Below, piece after piece: positions 17,001-25,942 of a DNA stretch of 64,000 nucleotides. The notes below the pieces were generated by a model. The model made no database searches. It was given only the letters and a program-made list of their open reading frames with translations, and had not been told where the DNA came from. Both the position numbers and the translations under genes were made by a program. The DNA comes from Sediminibacterium sp. (lineage in GTDB: Bacteria; Bacteroidota; Bacteroidia; Chitinophagales; Chitinophagaceae): NCBI RefSeq assembly GCF_019264485.1, contig NZ_JAHVAA010000011.1, positions 124,001-188,000 on the forward strand, given 5' to 3'. Numbering within the stretch: position 1 is the stretch's first letter; the number at the start of each line of letters is the position of its first letter.

Positions 17001-17428
17001 GTAGTATCCGTTTCCGCTTACCCGTTCAGGGTCCCGGTATACACAGGTTGCTCTTGAAAGCCTGGGATGGCGCAAATAACTCCACCCAGGTTGGTTTGGA
17101 TTATGTGGTGTACAGGCAGGACAGACTTTCCATCAGTAAAGTGATGAATTTCCCGAACCCTTTCCGCGACAGGACAAGGTTTTCATTTGAACATAACCAG
17201 CCCGATAAGGAACTCAGGGTGCAGGTATTGATTTATAGTTCGGATGGTAAACTGATAAAGCGGCTTTCCGGGCCTTACCAGACTTCAGGCACCAGAAATA
17301 TTCAGGTTGAATGGGATGGAAGGGATGAATCGGGTAGGAAAATTCAAAAAGCTGTTTATATTTACCAAATAATCATTCAATCCGGCGATCAACGGTCTGT
17401 TCACGCCGGGCAACTTATTCTTCTTTAA
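14042..17428 (+). CDS. porU: Type IX secretion system sortase PorU (C25 peptidase)
   Basis: About 1128 residues. A signal peptide (MRKTLVLYFFLGFALAGQAQ) precedes a C25 gingipain-like peptidase domain with the catalytic His in YSGHGNH (His637) and Cys in TASCDFYPFD (Cys671). A C-terminal FlgD-like/T9SS-type beta domain begins near NFPNPFRDRTRFSF. PorU removes the C-terminal sorting domain of T9SS cargo at the cell surface and attaches it to anionic LPS. ATG 14042 or 14048 gives the signal peptide; the frame also opens at TTG 14015. Adjacency to porV matches its known partner in the attachment complex. The length is normal for the family. Confidence 0.93.
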   Translation: MFMRKTLVLYFFLGFALAGQAQRQYAPTSVLASGNWYKIAITTEGIYKVDGAFLSSLGLGSNLPSASIKLFGNGGAMLGENANAPYTDDLIENAIEIFDGGDGVFNVNDYFLFYAPGTSRWIKDSLRQSFRFQKNLYSDTAFYFITLGNNGKRITEQINYTNAQVAVTTYDERHAVENDVTNLIASGKEWYGDDFIRGQNRTFFLDWSGLVLTEPLKVRSSFASRNVNATASVQISINGINGQTQSFPSITGTFLDRYATHQEQEQTIAWNGQSNLRIKIDYQSSAESAIGMLNKLELFGRSSFLPNTPAPLSFRDWQSVAVNRVAAFQFPYSLTGMRIWEITDPSSVVIMRNISSSGFVFYNDASRLREYISFIPAHIKVPVALGRFDNQNLHGLTVPEYLIITHPLFMDAAMQLANFHRQHYRRTVQVVNIKQVYHEFAGGNPDPTAIRDFIKMLYDKKSGLKYVLLMGSGSYDPRNRIQNNYSFIPTYQSAQSLDPLSSFVSDDFFAMLDDQDDINLGNALQTIDVAIGRIPARSVAEANRMVDKIVSYHNPSRFGEWRNKLIFLADDRDLNLHLKDAEAVAAATVNPVFQTQKIYLDAFPLIGGSGGNRYPAVNEAVVNGVNNGALIFNYSGHGNHVRLAEEAVLTVDEVNRFQNASRLPLIVTASCDFYPFDDPSKNALGAQVLTGDSTGAIALLTTGRLVFASSNRIINEYFIATALKPDPQTGKYLSLGEAVRVAKNLSVTQAGEVLNTRKFLLLGDPAMQLAFPEKKIKITGIDGMAVSGADTLRASMSYELQGDVQDEAGNRLTDFKGTMSVVLYDKARTVQTLGNDPSSQVTGFQQQSAILFKGIFSVDTGRFRFRIILPKDVSFQPGRGRLVLYAFNNTTDAAGADTGFILLGNNSVPADKTGPAIRLFLNDTLFRNGGITHESPLLIAYLSDSSGINTSGNGIGHDITLIIDDLVRDIRVLNDWYLSDLNSWRSGSIRFRLPVQGPGIHRLLLKAWDGANNSTQVGLDYVVYRQDRLSISKVMNFPNPFRDRTRFSFEHNQPDKELRVQVLIYSSDGKLIKRLSGPYQTSGTRNIQVEWDGRDESGRKIQKAVYIYQIIIQSGDQRSVHAGQLILL

Positions 17429-17473
17429 ATGTATCTGATGGTTTGATTTCTACGCTTTAGTTCATAGTTGATG

Positions 17474-17561
17474 GTCCATAGTCCATGGTTAGGCAATATT
17501 TATTGATTATGGACTATTGCCTATCGTTAAGAAAACACTTTCCTAACCATTGACTATGGAC
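17474..17561. repeat. Inverted repeat between porU and porV
   Basis: GTCCATAGTCCATGGTTAGG (17474-17493) pairs with 17542-17561 at 19 of 20 positions; extra degenerate copies of CCATAG/CTATGG flank it. It could fold in the porU-porV transcript. Confidence 0.8.
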
Positions 17562-17605
17562 TATAAACCATGGACTTTTCTAAACCTTTTAAAATATATT
17601 GCTTC

Positions 17606-18751
17606 ATGTTTCTAAGGCAAAAAAGAACCCTGACAGCCATCGCTGTTTTGTTATTATCGTATACCGGTTTTGCGCAAGACTCTATTAATATCGTTTCTAC
17701 CGCAGTACCTTTTCTTCGTATTTCACCCGACGCCAGGGCCGGTGGTATGGGCGATGTAGCCATTGCTACTACTCCCGAAGCCAATGCGCCTTTCTGGAAC
17801 CTCTCTAAAGTAATGTTTGCACCCAAACGTTCTGCCATTGCAGTAAACTATACACCCTGGTTAAAAGACCTTGGTCTCAACGATGTTTACCTCGCCAGTA
17901 TGGCTGCCTATCATAAACTCGATGATGAACAGGCGGTTTCTTCCACCCTTCGTTTTTTTAGTCTGGGAAATATTCAGCTCACCGATTTCTCTGGTAATGT
18001 ATTGAACTCAGTTCGTCCGAGTGAGTTTGCTTTCGATCTGGGTTATTCAAGAAAACTGAATGAAAAATTAAGTATCGGGGTGGCTTTACGATATATTAAC
18101 TCGAGGTTAGTGGTAGGTGATGTAGGAACAGGGGTGGTATATAAAGCCGGTAATGCAGTAGCGGGTGATGTTTCACTCTACAATAACGGCCTGAATGAAG
18201 ACGGGGAAGGATTGAGCTGGGGTGTGGTGCTATCGAACCTTGGCAGTAAAATTGGTTATACCAATGATGCCCGTAACAAAGATTATATACCTGCCAATCT
18301 CGGTATCGGTGTATCGTATACCAAAGTATTGGATGAAAACAACAAGATTAATTTTGCACTCGATATGAATAAACTGCTGGTACCTGCACCGCCGGTAGCC
18401 ACCGGTAATTTCTCTACAGATAGTGCCAACCTCGTTAACTACAGAACAACAGGTGTGGTAAGTAGTTGGATGAAATCTTTTGGTGACGGAACCGGTTTTG
18501 GTAAATCACTACAGTTCTCCTTAGGCGCGGAATATGGATACAATAACCAGTTCTTTTTCCGCAGTGGTTATTTCTATGAAAACAAAAACAGGGGTAACCG
18601 CAAATACTTCAGCGTTGGTGCCGGCTTCCACCTCGATTTTATGGATATCAACTTCTCTTATTTAGTACCATCAGGAAGCGGTGTTACACGTAACCCTTTG
18701 TCGAATACGTTGAGACTTGGTGTGGTATTTAACCTTGAGCCTAAGGAGTAA
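17606..18751 (+). CDS. porV: Type IX secretion system outer-membrane protein PorV
   Basis: A 381-residue outer-membrane beta-barrel (FadL-like) with a signal peptide ending GFAQ. The family signature VPFLRISPDARAGGMGDVAI follows directly, then PEANAPFWNLSK, and the C-terminus ends in the strand LRLGVVFNLEPKE. PorV shuttles cargo from the Sov translocon to the PorU attachment complex. ATG 17606 is chosen over 17570 because it begins a clean signal peptide. It lies downstream of porU in the same direction, separated by a palindrome, so it may be co-transcribed or independently expressed. Confidence 0.93.
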   Translation: MFLRQKRTLTAIAVLLLSYTGFAQDSINIVSTAVPFLRISPDARAGGMGDVAIATTPEANAPFWNLSKVMFAPKRSAIAVNYTPWLKDLGLNDVYLASMAAYHKLDDEQAVSSTLRFFSLGNIQLTDFSGNVLNSVRPSEFAFDLGYSRKLNEKLSIGVALRYINSRLVVGDVGTGVVYKAGNAVAGDVSLYNNGLNEDGEGLSWGVVLSNLGSKIGYTNDARNKDYIPANLGIGVSYTKVLDENNKINFALDMNKLLVPAPPVATGNFSTDSANLVNYRTTGVVSSWMKSFGDGTGFGKSLQFSLGAEYGYNNQFFFRSGYFYENKNRGNRKYFSVGAGFHLDFMDINFSYLVPSGSGVTRNPLSNTLRLGVVFNLEPKE

Positions 18752-18764
18752 TTGAGTTGTTAAA

Positions 18765-18838
18765 TGGAACGCAGATCATCATGATTTTTATGATCTATCA
18801 TGATAAATCTTGAGGATCATGATAGATCAGTGTTCTAT
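18765..18838. repeat. Dispersed family B repeat, copy 2
   Basis: GGAACGCAGATCATCATGAT, internal TGATCTATCATGATAAATC and the closing GATCAGTGTTCTATT match the layout of 13659-13728 with diverged arms. It lies between convergent porV and ispF and may terminate both. Confidence 0.7.
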
Positions 18839-18854
18839 TTTAATAAACAACCGG

Positions 18855-19337
18855 TTAGTTATTTTTTTCTAAGAGACAAGCAGCGTGCGCCACTAACCCT
18901 TCCTTTCTTCCTACAAATCCCATTTTTTCAGTAGTAGTTGCTTTGATGGAAACATCTTTTATCGTGATACCCAGAATAGATGCGATTGTTTCCTGCATTT
19001 GAGGAACATAGGGTTTTATTTTGGGAGCTTCGAGACAGAGGGTGGAGTCTATATTGATGACTTTATAGCCTTCGGCTTCTATCAGTGCTTTTGTTTTTGC
19101 CAGCAGAATTTTACTGTCAATATCCTTGAACTCATTAGACGTATCGGGGAAGTGAACGCCGATATCGCCCAGCGCTGCTGCACCCAGAAGGGCATCGCAG
19201 ATGGCATGGAGGAGTACGTCGGCATCGCTGTGTCCGAGTGCGCCTTTGTTGTGGGGTATTTTTATGCCACCAATAAAGAGATCGCGCCCTTCTACTAACT
19301 GGTGGTAATCTATGCCGTAACCGATGCGGATGTTCAT
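18855..19337 (-). CDS. ispF: 2-C-methyl-D-erythritol 2,4-cyclodiphosphate synthase
   Basis: A 160-residue IspF. It cyclises CDP-ME-2-phosphate to MEcPP in the non-mevalonate isoprenoid pathway (homotrimer, cytoplasm). The metal-binding Asp/His of GYGIDYHQL are at residues 9 and 11. The signature [19 protein letters not shown] with its metal-binding His, [14 protein letters not shown], and the [12 protein letters not shown] substrate loop are all present. The length is exactly typical. The ATG at 19337 begins [10 protein letters not shown] directly. It is monocistronic on the minus strand and divergent from the polysaccharide locus. Confidence 0.96.
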   Translation of the reverse strand: MNIRIGYGIDYHQLVEGRDLFIGGIKIPHNKGALGHSDADVLLHAICDALLGAAALGDIGVHFPDTSNEFKDIDSKILLAKTKALIEAEGYKVINIDSTLCLEAPKIKPYVPQMQETIASILGITIKDVSIKATTTEKMGFVGRKEGLVAHAACLLEKNN

Positions 19338-19510
19338 GAGGTAAAGATAAGGGGATGACAGATGTTCGATGCCGGATTTCTGGCTTTTGCAATAGTATTC
19401 ATCAAGTTTATTTACCAGACAAAATCAGATGGGTTACTAAAATACCTTTGATCTCAATGACAACAGGTCAAAGCCAATTTAAACCCCTCACAAGATTCTG
19501 TTTGATCAGT

Positions 19511-19518
19511 TATCTTTG
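19511..19518 (+). promoter_or_regulatory. Bacteroidota -7 box at the head of the polysaccharide locus
   Basis: TATCTTTG matches TAnnTTTG exactly. It is only 6 nt before the ATG at 19525, so the transcript would be leaderless or nearly so. A good -33 TTG is not evident at the usual distance. Confidence 0.45.
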
Positions 19519-19524
19519 GCGATT

Positions 19525-20778
19525 ATGAATAAAGAGAAGGTGGGTATTATCGGATTGGGTTATGTAGGGCTACCACTGGCGGTGGCTTTTGCCAGACATT
19601 ATCAGGTGACAGGCTTTGATATTGACTCACAAAGAGTAGAGGAATTAAAGCTGGGTTTTGACCGTACCCACGAATTGACAAAAGAAGCCATTAGCTCAGT
19701 TTCATCACTGTTGTTTACCGATCAGCAGGCTGACATCAGTAACTGTACTATTTATATCGTTACCGTTCCCACACCTTTAAACCCGGATAAAACACCGGAC
19801 CTGCGTTTTTTAATCAATGCATCATCAATGATTGGCAGGGTATTGAAGAAAAATGATCTGGTTATCTATGAATCAACCGTGTATCCGGGTTGTACGGAGG
19901 AAGAATGTGTACCTGTTCTGGAAGAGTTTAGTTCTTTACAGTATAACCGGGATTTTTTTGTGGGTTATTCTCCGGAACGTATCAACCCGGGGGATCAGAC
20001 AAGAAAGATTGAAGACATCAAAAAAATAGTATCTGGCTCTACCGCAGCAACTGCCATCAGGGTCCAGCAATTATATGATGCTGTTATTACTGCCGGCACC
20101 TATCTCGCCCCCTCCATTAAAGTAGCAGAAGCTGCCAAAGCCATTGAAAATGCGCAGCGTGATGTGAATATTTCTTTTATGAATGAACTGGCGTTAATGT
20201 TCGATAAAATGGGGATTGATACAGGTGATGTATTGGAAGCCGCTGCTACCAAATGGAATTTTCTTCCTTTCAGGCCCGGGCTGGTAGGGGGGCATTGTAT
20301 TGGGGTTGATCCGCATTACTTAGTGCATAAAGCAAGGGCAGTGGGCTATGAGCCCAGGTTAATTGCGGCTGGCAGGGAAATTAATGATCAAATGGGGGTG
20401 TTTGTGGCGGAGAAAATGATTGCCGCTTTGGCTAAGAAAAAAAACGGTAACATAAAAGGCGCTAGAGTGTTGATTTTGGGGTTTAGTTTTAAGGAAAACT
20501 GTTCCGATACAAGAAATACAAAAGTGATCGATATTTATCAGACACTGAAAAAGGCAGGGGTGAATGTATTTGTTCAGGATCCATGGGTTGACCATTTGAA
20601 TTATCTTGATGTTCAGTTTGTTGAAAAAACAAATGATCATCAGTGGGATGCTGTTTTATTAGCTATCAAACATGACATGTTCAAAAAAGCAGACTTTGAA
20701 GAATTAAAAAATAAAGGAGCTCTAATATTTGATACGCAGGGTATAATAGAAAAGAGATTTGTTGATTGGCGATTGTAG
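19525..20778 (+). CDS. UDP-N-acetylhexosamine 6-dehydrogenase (WbpO/TviB-like)
   Basis: A 417-residue nucleotide-sugar dehydrogenase. It oxidises C6 of a UDP-HexNAc to a uronic acid using two NAD+. The Rossmann motif GLGYVGLPLA is at the N-terminus, the middle helix is VAEAAKAIENAQRDVNISF, the catalytic Cys is in VGGHCIGVDPHYL, and the C-terminal domain contains GFSFKENCSDTRNTK. GGHCIGVDPHYL with FLPFRPGL points to the WbpO/TviB GalNAc/GlcNAc group, not UDP-glucose. ATG 19525 is preferred to TTG 19516. It is the first gene of the locus and would supply an acidic sugar for the repeat unit. Confidence 0.9.
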   Translation: MNKEKVGIIGLGYVGLPLAVAFARHYQVTGFDIDSQRVEELKLGFDRTHELTKEAISSVSSLLFTDQQADISNCTIYIVTVPTPLNPDKTPDLRFLINASSMIGRVLKKNDLVIYESTVYPGCTEEECVPVLEEFSSLQYNRDFFVGYSPERINPGDQTRKIEDIKKIVSGSTAATAIRVQQLYDAVITAGTYLAPSIKVAEAAKAIENAQRDVNISFMNELALMFDKMGIDTGDVLEAAATKWNFLPFRPGLVGGHCIGVDPHYLVHKARAVGYEPRLIAAGREINDQMGVFVAEKMIAALAKKKNGNIKGARVLILGFSFKENCSDTRNTKVIDIYQTLKKAGVNVFVQDPWVDHLNYLDVQFVEKTNDHQWDAVLLAIKHDMFKKADFEELKNKGALIFDTQGIIEKRFVDWRL

Positions 20779-20831
20779 GAAACAGGGTATTTTTCAATAA
20801 AGCCGCTAAATTGCAGCATTAATTATTAGTC

Positions 20832-21947
20832 ATGAAGAAGGCGCTGATAACAGGTATAACAGGACAGGATGGTGCATATCTGGCGGAATTCCTTTTAAAA
20901 AAGGGTTATGAAGTGCACGGTATTAAACGACGCAGTTCATTATTCAATACTGGCAGGATAGATCATTTTTATGAAGATCCTCATATCCCTAATAGGCATC
21001 TTTTTTTGCATTATGGTGATTTAACAGATGCTTCTAATCTGATACGTATCATTCAGGAAGTACAACCAGATGAAATTTATAATCTGGGCGCTATGAGCCA
21101 TGTCAAAGTAAGTTTCGAAACACCTGAATACACAGGCAATGTGGATGGTCTGGGAACCCTCCGCATTCTTGAAGCTGTTCGATTATTAGGGCTTATTAAC
21201 AAAACAAAAGTATACCAAGCTTCTACATCTGAATTGTATGGTCTGGTGCAGGAAGTACCACAAAAAGAAACGACCCCCTTTTACCCACGCTCACCCTATG
21301 GTGTAGCTAAGTTATATGGGTATTGGATTACAGTAAATTATCGCGAGGCTTATAATATGTACGCTTGTAATGGTATTCTGTTTAATCATGAATCCCCCAC
21401 CCGAGGTGAAACCTTTGTAACCAGAAAGATTACCCGTGGGGTAGCTAAAATTGCATTAAACCTGCAAGACTGCCTCTATATCGGCAACCTTGATGCCCAG
21501 CGAGATTGGGGCCATGCCAAAGATTATGTAGAAGCCATGTGGCTCATGCTGCAGCAAGATAAACCCGAAGACTTCGTCATAGCTACTGGTGTTACCACTC
21601 GTATCCGTGACTTCATTAAAATGGCCTTCGCAGAAGCAGGGATCCAAATTGCCTTCGAAGGAACAGCCGAAAAAGAAGTCGGAGTAGTTGTATCAGTCAT
21701 CTCACCTCAGGAAAGACCCGTAACCCAAGGTCAAATTGTAGTTCGTGTCGATTCCCAATACTATCGTCCAACAGAAGTTGACCTGTTAATAGGTGATGCT
21801 ACAAAAGCCAGACAAAAACTAGGTTGGCAGCCCCAATACACATTAACAGAAATGGTAAAAGAAATGGTTGAAAATGATTTGCGTTTATTTGAGAAACAAC
21901 AATTCTTGAAGAATAACGGATACGATATTCGGAATGAATTTGAATAA
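20832..21947 (+). CDS. gmd: GDP-mannose 4,6-dehydratase
   Basis: A 371-residue SDR-fold enzyme converting GDP-D-mannose to GDP-4-keto-6-deoxy-mannose. The NADP-binding [10 protein letters not shown] is at the N-terminus. The catalytic region contains STSELYG and Tyr156-x3-Lys160 in [26 protein letters not shown], typical of Gmd, lies further on. The full length matches the family. It precedes fcl, so the two make GDP-L-fucose; only a repeat-like spacer lies between them. Confidence 0.96.
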   Translation: MKKALITGITGQDGAYLAEFLLKKGYEVHGIKRRSSLFNTGRIDHFYEDPHIPNRHLFLHYGDLTDASNLIRIIQEVQPDEIYNLGAMSHVKVSFETPEYTGNVDGLGTLRILEAVRLLGLINKTKVYQASTSELYGLVQEVPQKETTPFYPRSPYGVAKLYGYWITVNYREAYNMYACNGILFNHESPTRGETFVTRKITRGVAKIALNLQDCLYIGNLDAQRDWGHAKDYVEAMWLMLQQDKPEDFVIATGVTTRIRDFIKMAFAEAGIQIAFEGTAEKEVGVVVSVISPQERPVTQGQIVVRVDSQYYRPTEVDLLIGDATKARQKLGWQPQYTLTEMVKEMVENDLRLFEKQQFLKNNGYDIRNEFE

Positions 21948-21954
21948 AAAGATA

Positions 21955-22062
21955 CTCTGTTTTACTCCATATATTTACTATGTATAACTCTATGGTTTAA
22001 AAAAGGTTGAATAAATCAACCGAAGAGTTACACAGAGCTAGATATAGAGTTTTACAGAAGGA
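21955..22062. repeat. Palindromic spacer between gmd and fcl
   Basis: GGTTGA and TCAACC form a small hairpin inside a larger imperfect inverted repeat (ACTCTGTTTTACTCC..., and CTCTATGG... against GAGTTACACAGAG...). The composition resembles the family A repeats flanking murF, but strongly diverged. Confidence 0.45.
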
Positions 22063-22092
22063 GCATTTTTGGATCAACTCAGAAGTTTATAT

Positions 22093-23046
22093 ATGAATAA
22101 AAATTCCAGAATATATGTAGCTGGTCATCGGGGAATGGCAGGTAGTGCCATTGTTCGAAAACTTGAATTGGAAGGTTATTCTAATCTCATTTTGCGCAAT
22201 TCTGTGGAGTTGGATTTACGAAATCAGGTCGCTGTAAATGACTTTTTTGCGACTGAAAAACCAGAATACGTATTTCTTGCTGCTGCGAAAGTAGGAGGTA
22301 TACAGGCGAATAATACATATAGGGCAGATTTTATATATGAAAACCTGATGATTGAAGCCAATGTTATTCATGCCTCATATAGGCATGAGGTGGAGAAATT
22401 ATTGTTTTTGGGATCTTCCTGTATATATCCAAAGCTGGCGTTACAGCCTTTAAAGGAAAACTATTTGTTATCGGGCTACCTTGAACCAACTAATCAGCCA
22501 TATGCAATTGCCAAGATTGCTGGTATTGAGTTGTGTGATGCTTACAGAAGGCAGTATGGCTGCAATTTTATTTCGGCAATGCCTACAAATTTGTATGGTC
22601 CCAATGATAACTATGATATAGAAAAATCGCATGTTCTGCCGGCTTTATTGAGAAAATTTATGACTGCAATAGAGCACAGAGCGGATGAAGTTGTTATTTG
22701 GGGTAGTGGCAAGCCTCTCCGCGATTTTTTGCATGTTGATGATATGGCTGCTGCATGTTTTTTTCTGATGCAACGAGTAAATATAATAGATATGCCTCCC
22801 CATGAACTTGCAATGTGGAATATTGGAACAGGTTTAGATATTAGCATTGCAGACCTGGCAACACTTATTGCTTATATCGTAGGCTTTAGGGGTAGCCTTC
22901 AATTCGATAATACTAAACCCGACGGTACCCCACGAAAGTTAATGGATGTATCGAAACTAAAAGAATTGGGGTGGCAAGCTTCTATCAATCTTGAGGTAGG
23001 AATTGCCGATGTTTTTAAAGAGTTAAAGCAAAATAAACCCTGGTAA
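22093..23046 (+). CDS. fcl: GDP-L-fucose synthase
   Basis: A 317-residue epimerase/reductase that converts the Gmd product to GDP-L-fucose with NADPH. The motifs are VAGHRGMAGSAI at the N-terminus, FLGSSCIYPK, and Tyr137-x3-Lys141 in PYAIAKIAG. The downstream AMPTNLYGPNDNYD is diagnostic of Fcl. ATG 22093 is chosen; the frame is open to a TTG at 22069 that adds nothing conserved. It ends the sugar-nucleotide trio before a 370-nt gap with a new promoter. Confidence 0.95.
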   Translation: MNKNSRIYVAGHRGMAGSAIVRKLELEGYSNLILRNSVELDLRNQVAVNDFFATEKPEYVFLAAAKVGGIQANNTYRADFIYENLMIEANVIHASYRHEVEKLLFLGSSCIYPKLALQPLKENYLLSGYLEPTNQPYAIAKIAGIELCDAYRRQYGCNFISAMPTNLYGPNDNYDIEKSHVLPALLRKFMTAIEHRADEVVIWGSGKPLRDFLHVDDMAAACFFLMQRVNIIDMPPHELAMWNIGTGLDISIADLATLIAYIVGFRGSLQFDNTKPDGTPRKLMDVSKLKELGWQASINLEVGIADVFKELKQNKPW

Positions 23047-23418
23047 GAGTAGAGGATTAGAAGTTGGCTTCATGTATCATTAAGGAGTCAATTCCTTCAT
23101 TTTGTTTCTAACATCAAACTTTTGTCTCCCAACCATACTCGATTTTTTTTACCTAATAATTTTTCCCATACCTCCATCCCCTATATTTGCACACCTGAAC
23201 CGAAATTTCTACCCCCCAATTTATCGGTTCTGTTACTTATTATGCTTTGATTGACTTAACATTGCATAGATTTTCGTGGTACGTTAAGAGATTTTTTTCC
23301 CTTGAAAAACGAATCAAATAGGGTACTCTATATAAGTATTTAATTTAAAGTATTTTGTCAAAACTGTGACTGAGATTGGCGAAGCCATGCATAAATCTTA
23401 CTATTCTAATTTTTTCTT
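23047..23418 (+). promoter_or_regulatory. Promoter and long 5' leader of the export/biosynthesis operon
   Basis: TATATTTG (23182-23189) matches TAnnTTTG, predicting a leader of about 220 nt before the ATG at 23419. The leader begins with a hairpin (GAACCG near 23197 with CGGTTC near 23226). Further on, CTTAAC (near 23258) faces GTTAAG (near 23285), which is followed by AGA and seven T, resembling an attenuator. No gene is seen in this stretch. Capsule operons of Bacteroides have antiterminator-controlled leaders, but no UpxY-like gene is in this window. Confidence 0.5.
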
Positions 23419-25881
23419 ATGAAAATTAATCGATTATTACGCATTTTGATATGCTTCTTCCTTGTTATTTCAGCAGTGCAATTACAAGCACAGGATATTT
23501 TAAAGGGCAAAGATCTTAGTACACTTAAAGTAGATCAACTCACAGATGCAGATATTGCTAAATTAAAAGCACAACTAAGCAGCTCGAATGTTTCAATTGA
23601 ACAGGCTGAACAAATGGCCTTAGCCAAGGGAATGAGCGCTGCTGAATTTGCAAAGTTAAAAGCAAGATTGGGTGGGCAAAGTGCAAATAATAGTTCAGTA
23701 ACCGGAAAATTGAAATCGGGACAAAATAAAACCATCGAAAAACAAAATAACAGTTCGGATACGCTTGATACTGAAAAATACAACGAAAAGAAAGCCAGAT
23801 CATTGATTAATCCTTTGATTTTCGGAGCTGAATTGTATACAACTATGTCACCGAGTTTTGAGCCTAATCTTAAATTAGCCACACCACTCAATTATATAAT
23901 TGGCCCTGATGATGAGTTATTAGTAACGGTATATGGTATACAGGAATACACAGGTGAATTATTGGTGTCTGATGAAGGAAATATCAACATCCCCAATGTG
24001 GGTCAGATAAGAATAGCCGGATTAACAATTGAAGCAGCCACACAAAAATTAAAAACAGTAATGGGTAATTCGGTTTATCCTTTCCTGAAAAGTGGAGGTG
24101 CCAAATTATCCGTTACATTGAATAAAATCAGAAGCATTAAAGTTACCGTAATAGGGGCAAACAGACCGGCTAATTATACATTGTCATCATTAGCTACCGT
24201 CTTCAATGCATTGTATGTGGCAGGTGGTCCTAGTGAATTTGGCAGTTTCAGAGAAATTGAATTAGTGAGAAACAATAAGATTGAACGAAAGGTTGACCTC
24301 TATCGGATGCTATTAAAAGGAGACCAATCTGATAATGTGGGTCTTAAAGATAACGATATCATTCGGATACCTGCGTATAGGAAAAGAGTTGAATTGCAGG
24401 GTCAGGTAAAACGACCTGGTATTTTTGAAGTGTTACCTGGAGAAACTTTTCAGCAAATTCTGGAGTTTGCATCCGGGTTTACAGATACAGCATATACAGC
24501 CATTGTTAAAGCTTTCCAAAATAGTGACAGGGAAAGAAGAGTAAAAGACATTCTGGCAAAAGATTATGGTACATACCTGCCAGAATCAGGAGATGTATTT
24601 GTCGTTTCAAGGATATTAAATCGTTTTCAGAATAGGGTGAAAATAAATGGTGCTGTATCCAGACCGGATGTTTATGAATTGACTGACGGACTTACTGTAG
24701 GAGAATTGATACGAAAAGCCGATGGGTTGAAAGAAGATGCATATACTGGAAGAGCGCAAGTGATTAGGCTGCAAGAGGATTTGACTAAGTCAATATTGTC
24801 TTTCGATGTTCGTAAAGCTTTACAGGGGATCCAAGAACATAATTTATTACTGAAGCGGGAGGATGAAATTCTGATTAGTTCTATTTTGGATCTACGAGAT
24901 TCTTTTAAAGTAACAATTCAGGGAGAGATTAGGTTCCCAGGTCAATATGACTATGTTGAAAATTTAACTCTTCGAGATATCATTTTGCAGGCAGGAGGAT
25001 TTACAGATGCAGCTTATAGAAGTATTGAAATAGCAAGATTAATAAAACGAGATAGTATAGCAGCAACAGATAATAGGGCTAGTTCTATTATAAACGCGGA
25101 AATAGATGGTGATTTGAGTGTAAATGGATTCCCATCTGTTGTTATAATGCCTTATGATGTAATTACAGTTAGAAGGAAAGCGGGTTATGTGGTACCGGAA
25201 TCGGTTATCGTAAGTGGTCAGGTACAATATCCGGGGCCCTATGCACTTAGTAACAGAAATGAGAGAGTAAGTGACCTCCTTAAAAGATCGGGTGGTTATA
25301 CTCCAGATGCAAATCCGGCAGGTGCGTATATTAAACGCCGTTTTACGGATGAGGAAAAAAGAAAAAAAGATGCAGCAATTGCCATACAAAAAAGCATCAG
25401 CAATAGAGATACAGCTGCATTAAGAAACCTGGATGAACAAAAAAGGGCTGATTATATTCAGGTGCCACTCGATTTGAATGCTATTATGAATTCGCCCGGT
25501 TCCATTCAAGATCTGGTATTGAGAACAAATGACGAATTGGTCATCCCTAAGTTTGATGGGCAAGTTAAAATAAGCGGAGCTGTACTTTTAGAAGCTCAAA
25601 TACCTTTCAAGGAAAAGATATCTCTTCGTGAATATATAAGTAGTGCCGGAGGATATAGCTCCGATGCTTGGAAGAAAAATACTTATATCGTATATGCTAA
25701 TGGGAAAGCCGCCACATCTAAAAATTTCCTTTTTTTTAGATTTTATCCAAAGGTTTTACCAGGTAGTGAAATTGTGGTACCCAAAAAACCATTGAAGAAA
25801 GGATTGAATGCAGCTGAGATATTAGGCTTTACCACCGGACTAGCAAGTTTGGCTGCAATAGTAGTAACTGTAATTAAGTAA
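23419..25881 (+). CDS. Wza-like polysaccharide export protein with multiple SLBB domains
   Basis: An 820-residue envelope protein: signal peptide 1-25, a low-complexity helical region (about 30-110), then a Poly_export domain beginning YIIGPDDELLVTVYG (about 155). Several SLBB domains follow, recognisable by recurring VKINGAVSRPDVYEL / VTIQGEIRFPGQYDYV / VIVSGQVQYPGPYAL strand pairs. A C-terminal hydrophobic segment (about 797-819) may anchor it. It is the outer-membrane translocon of a Wzx/Wzy-type pathway. It is much longer than E. coli Wza, as is common for Bacteroidota forms. It heads the operon after the leader and pairs with the next gene. Confidence 0.9.
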   Translation: MKINRLLRILICFFLVISAVQLQAQDILKGKDLSTLKVDQLTDADIAKLKAQLSSSNVSIEQAEQMALAKGMSAAEFAKLKARLGGQSANNSSVTGKLKSGQNKTIEKQNNSSDTLDTEKYNEKKARSLINPLIFGAELYTTMSPSFEPNLKLATPLNYIIGPDDELLVTVYGIQEYTGELLVSDEGNINIPNVGQIRIAGLTIEAATQKLKTVMGNSVYPFLKSGGAKLSVTLNKIRSIKVTVIGANRPANYTLSSLATVFNALYVAGGPSEFGSFREIELVRNNKIERKVDLYRMLLKGDQSDNVGLKDNDIIRIPAYRKRVELQGQVKRPGIFEVLPGETFQQILEFASGFTDTAYTAIVKAFQNSDRERRVKDILAKDYGTYLPESGDVFVVSRILNRFQNRVKINGAVSRPDVYELTDGLTVGELIRKADGLKEDAYTGRAQVIRLQEDLTKSILSFDVRKALQGIQEHNLLLKREDEILISSILDLRDSFKVTIQGEIRFPGQYDYVENLTLRDIILQAGGFTDAAYRSIEIARLIKRDSIAATDNRASSIINAEIDGDLSVNGFPSVVIMPYDVITVRRKAGYVVPESVIVSGQVQYPGPYALSNRNERVSDLLKRSGGYTPDANPAGAYIKRRFTDEEKRKKDAAIAIQKSISNRDTAALRNLDEQKRADYIQVPLDLNAIMNSPGSIQDLVLRTNDELVIPKFDGQVKISGAVLLEAQIPFKEKISLREYISSAGGYSSDAWKKNTYIVYANGKAATSKNFLFFRFYPKVLPGSEIVVPKKPLKKGLNAAEILGFTTGLASLAAIVVTVIK

Positions 25882-25942
25882 GTCATTGTGTTTTAGCATT
25901 ACCAGGAAAATATCTTTTCGCAATTAGAATAATAAACAAAAA

